A stretch of 41,437 nt of DNA from CAYJGN01 sp964369635. GTDB taxonomy: Bacteria > Bacillota > Clostridia > Oscillospirales > Ruminococcaceae. The notes beneath the pieces are model-generated. The model searched no databases. It saw only the letters and a list, made by a program, of their open reading frames with translations, and was not told the DNA's origin. The stretch is taken from positions 1 to 41,437 of the forward strand of contig CAYJGN010000017.1 of assembly GCA_964369635.1 (NCBI GenBank), written 5' to 3'. Each line of letters begins with the position of its first letter. The stretch's first letter is position 1. The position numbers and the translations under genes are program-made. Below are positions 39,213-41,437 of this stretch, one piece after another.

Positions 39213-41437
39213 CTAAAGTAAAAACTCCTCTTTTAGTCTTGCCGCTTTCTGCTCATATTCTTTCTGTCTCTCTAGTTGATTTGAATATTTACAAGCTAAT
39301 GCACAGTTGTAATAGGAATCTATTAGCTCTTGACAAGCAAAAGTTGTTTCTATCCACTCAAATAAGCTTTCACATATATTAGCAGAAACCTCAAAATAGC
39401 TAAGTGCTTTTTCATTCTCGTCCATATTGTAATACACCTTGCCAATTCGACTATTGCTTATAGATAAATCTATCATTGCATCAGGAGTTTCCATCTGCTC
39501 AAATAGATTTTCACTTATCTCCAATACTTCCTGAAACATCTTTAGAGCATTATCATAGTTACCTTGATTATTATAGATATCGCCGATTCCAATAAGAATA
39601 TAGGATAAATCTCTCATCGACTGTGGCGTTTGAAGTTGTTCTTCTAAATTTTTGCTTATCTTGTGCCCATTCTCATACATCTTTAGAGCATTATTATAAT
39701 CACCTTCTACATTATAAATATTACCGATGTTATAATAAGAAACAAATAAATCCCTCATCAACTGCGGCGACCCGATCTGCTCTGCTAAAGCCTCTGCTAT
39801 TTCAAAGCTCTTTTGATAAAGCGAAAGCGCTTCTTTGTATTCTTCCTCTTTATATAAAATATCGCCGACATTATTATAGCTTGATGCTAAATCTTTCATC
39901 GACTGCGGCGTTTTTAGCTGCTCCGCTAAGTTTTCTGCTATTTCAAGGCGCTTTTGATAATAGGAAAGCGCTTTTTCATATTCTCCTTGTGCCTCTAAAA
40001 TGCTGCCCACATTATTATAGCTTGACGATAAATCGCTCATCGACTCTGGCGTTTTAAGCTGCTGCGCTAAATTCTCTGTTATTTTCAAATCCTTATGATA
40101 ATAAGACAGTGCCTCCTCATATTCTCCTTGATTTTGCAAAACAAGTCCCAACCCATTATAGCTAGACGCAAGCTCTCTCATCGACTGCGGTGTACCCAGC
40201 TGCTCTGACAATTTTTCTGTTATCTCTAAATCCCTGTGATAAAAAGAAAGCGCCTCTTCATATTCACCTAAATTCTGCAAAATATTACCTATGCAATTAT
40301 AGTCTACCGATAAACTCAGCATAACCTCCGGCGTACCCAGCTGTTCTGCTAAACTTTTTGTTATTTCAAGGCTCTCTTGATAAAACGGAAGTGCCTCTTT
40401 ATATTCCCCTTGAAGCATATAAATAGACCCTACTCTTTCATAACCTATCAACAAATTTCGCATAGCTTCAGTAGTTTTTAGTTGTTCTGATAGACTTTTA
40501 GATATTTCAAGGCATTTTTGATAACACGAAAGTGCCTCTTCGTATTCTCCCAAAGCAACTAAAATACCGCCTAGTTTATCATAGATTGCCGATAAATCTT
40601 TTTGTGACTCTTGTGTTTTTAATTGCTCTGATAGACTTTTGTTGATTTCAAACGCTTTTTTATAATATACATAAGCTTCTTCATATTCCCCTTGAGTTTC
40701 CAAAATACCGCCTACGCTATTATAGCTTACCGACAAATCCCGTAAAGCCTCGGTAGTTTTTTGCTGCTTTGATAAATCCTCTGATATCTCTAACATCTTT
40801 TGATAATACGACCGTGCTTCACCATATTCACCTTGAGTTGTTAAAATATCACCTAAATTACTATAGGCCATCGCCACTGCTCTATGTCTTATTGCAGTAG
40901 GATTTTTTAAATTGAGAGTTTCTAAGTTTGAGGAAAGCTTTTTCATTATTTCGTACAGTATTTTATACTCCACCAAAGAACCTTTAAATCTATAGAAAAA
41001 ATTAAAGCTTATATACTGTACAAACCTATCGTATTCTTTTTGGAGCACAGCAAATTCAACTAAATCTATAATAAAATCTTTATCATAAAGCGCAATATTA
41101 TAAAGCTCCTCTGCAATAATTTGATTAGTATCCTCGCTCAAAACCTCTATATACTCCGCCAAAAACTCCTTATCATCCGCCTTATAGAGATGATAAACTA
41201 TCTCGGCTATTCTCACCTCATCGTTTACATCAAGCTCTTTTAGATGGTTTAGTATTTTTTTGTTTTCACTCTTAAAATCGGCAACCTTTAATAAACCCAA
41301 ACGTATAACTCGGTGGGTAAAATCAATTCGACCATCGCTTCTCTGCATAAAGAAGTTGCTTAGATACTTTGTGAAAAGGGAGAAGTCTATATTTTTGAAG
41401 TTTTTGTTTTCCGCTGAAAATATCCCCTGTAAATCTG
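39213..41437 (-). CDS. C-terminal part of a large TPR protein, probably a STAND-type NTPase (runs off right edge)
   Basis: The reading frame stays open to the right edge, so the ATG at 41348 is internal and 741 codons are visible. The first visible part reads SNFFMQRSDGRIDFTHRVIR; this DFTHR-type element is common at the winged-helix end of NACHT/AAA_16 STAND ATPases. A helical linker follows (about 30-150 counted from 41348). From there about 11-12 tetratricopeptide units of 48 residues (core YNNVGSILEAQGEYEEALSYY, then a TPESMRDLS linker) span 39280-40880. Known STAND proteins use such repeats to sense ligands; some are antiphage sensors. The N-terminal effector is outside the window. Confidence 0.7.
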   Translation of the reverse strand, partial: DLQGIFSAENKNFKNIDFSLFTKYLSNFFMQRSDGRIDFTHRVIRLGLLKVADFKSENKKILNHLKELDVNDEVRIAEIVYHLYKADDKEFLAEYIEVLSEDTNQIIAEELYNIALYDKDFIIDLVEFAVLQKEYDRFVQYISFNFFYRFKGSLVEYKILYEIMKKLSSNLETLNLKNPTAIRHRAVAMAYSNLGDILTTQGEYGEARSYYQKMLEISEDLSKQQKTTEALRDLSVSYNSVGGILETQGEYEEAYVYYKKAFEINKSLSEQLKTQESQKDLSAIYDKLGGILVALGEYEEALSCYQKCLEISKSLSEQLKTTEAMRNLLIGYERVGSIYMLQGEYKEALPFYQESLEITKSLAEQLGTPEVMLSLSVDYNCIGNILQNLGEYEEALSFYHRDLEITEKLSEQLGTPQSMRELASSYNGLGLVLQNQGEYEEALSYYHKDLKITENLAQQLKTPESMSDLSSSYNNVGSILEAQGEYEKALSYYQKRLEIAENLAEQLKTPQSMKDLASSYNNVGDILYKEEEYKEALSLYQKSFEIAEALAEQIGSPQLMRDLFVSYYNIGNIYNVEGDYNNALKMYENGHKISKNLEEQLQTPQSMRDLSYILIGIGDIYNNQGNYDNALKMFQEVLEISENLFEQMETPDAMIDLSISNSRIGKVYYNMDENEKALSYFEVSANICESLFEWIETTFACQELIDSYYNCALACKYSNQLERQKEYEQKAARLKEEFLL
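39300..40880 (-). repeat. Tandem 144-bp coding repeat (TPR units)
   Basis: About 11 copies of a 48-codon unit lie in the TPR gene. At DNA level the string CATCGACTGCGG(C/T)G recurs near 39615, 39900 and 40180 at multiples of about 144 bases, and neighbouring units (39780-40180) are most alike. This suggests growth by unequal recombination. Confidence 0.8.

Noticed and set aside
41346..41348. ATG at 41348 as start of the TPR protein
   Set aside because: The frame is open without a stop to position 41437 and the upstream codons read like normal protein; no ribosome binding site precedes this ATG.
1..41437. CRISPR array, prophage, transposon or tRNA genes
   Set aside because: No spaced direct repeats outside the coding TPR region, no integrase or transposase motifs, and no cloverleaf with tRNA features were found; the 20680 cloverleaf lacks the D-, anticodon- and T-loop signatures.

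Overview
The window is 41.4 kb of AT-rich bacterial chromosome with an ordinary housekeeping gene set, from a low-GC anaerobic Firmicute, most likely a class Clostridia relative. The evidence is a metK gene under a SAM-I riboswitch, a cysteine T-box ahead of cysE-cysS, strong AGGAGG ribosome binding sites with several TTG/GTG starts, sodium-pump decarboxylase subunits, a PcrA with an insertion between motifs I and Ia, and two small cysteine-containing genes behind near-perfect sigma-K-type promoters. The last point suggests an endospore former, although no core sporulation gene lies in the window.

Layout. Positions 1-955 hold the end of a polar amino acid ABC transporter operon (lipoprotein plus the first codons of a permease). 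Positions 955-1783 are gene-free and hold a promoter, a structured leader, a 17-bp perfect terminator and a chain of hairpins. Positions 1783-6271 are a four-gene operon: two tandem TrpF-like TIM barrels that lack the PRAI catalytic cysteine, a PfkB-family kinase and a large polytopic membrane protein. This is the best candidate for an undescribed pathway. Positions 6396-9569 hold a U32 peptidase, mltG, a hidden 29-residue membrane peptide on the other strand and 5-formyl-THF cyclo-ligase. Positions 9569-19672 hold tmk, a cysteine-rich probable spore-associated protein, pcrA, oadB/oadG-type subunits, mreB, comFC, recD2 and a small membrane protein. A plus-strand lipoprotein polysaccharide deacetylase follows, then an 80-nt perfect cloverleaf of nested inverted repeats. 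Positions 20867-23930 hold a cyclase-family hydrolase and the riboswitch-metK-birA unit. Positions 24001-28896 are on the plus strand: an acyl-CoA synthetase, then a zinc-ribbon protein, a TPM-domain protein and a lipoprotein. Positions 29015-41437 return to the minus strand: T-box-cysE-cysS, recA-recX-rimO-pgsA behind a LexA-type box, a two-component system with a YqhQ/DUF1385 protein and prmC, and the C-terminal part of a large TPR protein that runs off the right edge and looks like a STAND-type NTPase.

How the genes work together: many units are translationally coupled (overlaps of 1-17 bp). Clear regulatory logic is visible for SAM (metK-birA), charged tRNA-Cys (cysE-cysS) and DNA damage (recA-recX). 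A ten-base run of N inside cysE is the only assembly ambiguity, and its length fits the missing codons exactly. No tRNA, rRNA, CRISPR array, transposase or phage gene was found. All identifications come from reading motifs by eye; no database search was possible.
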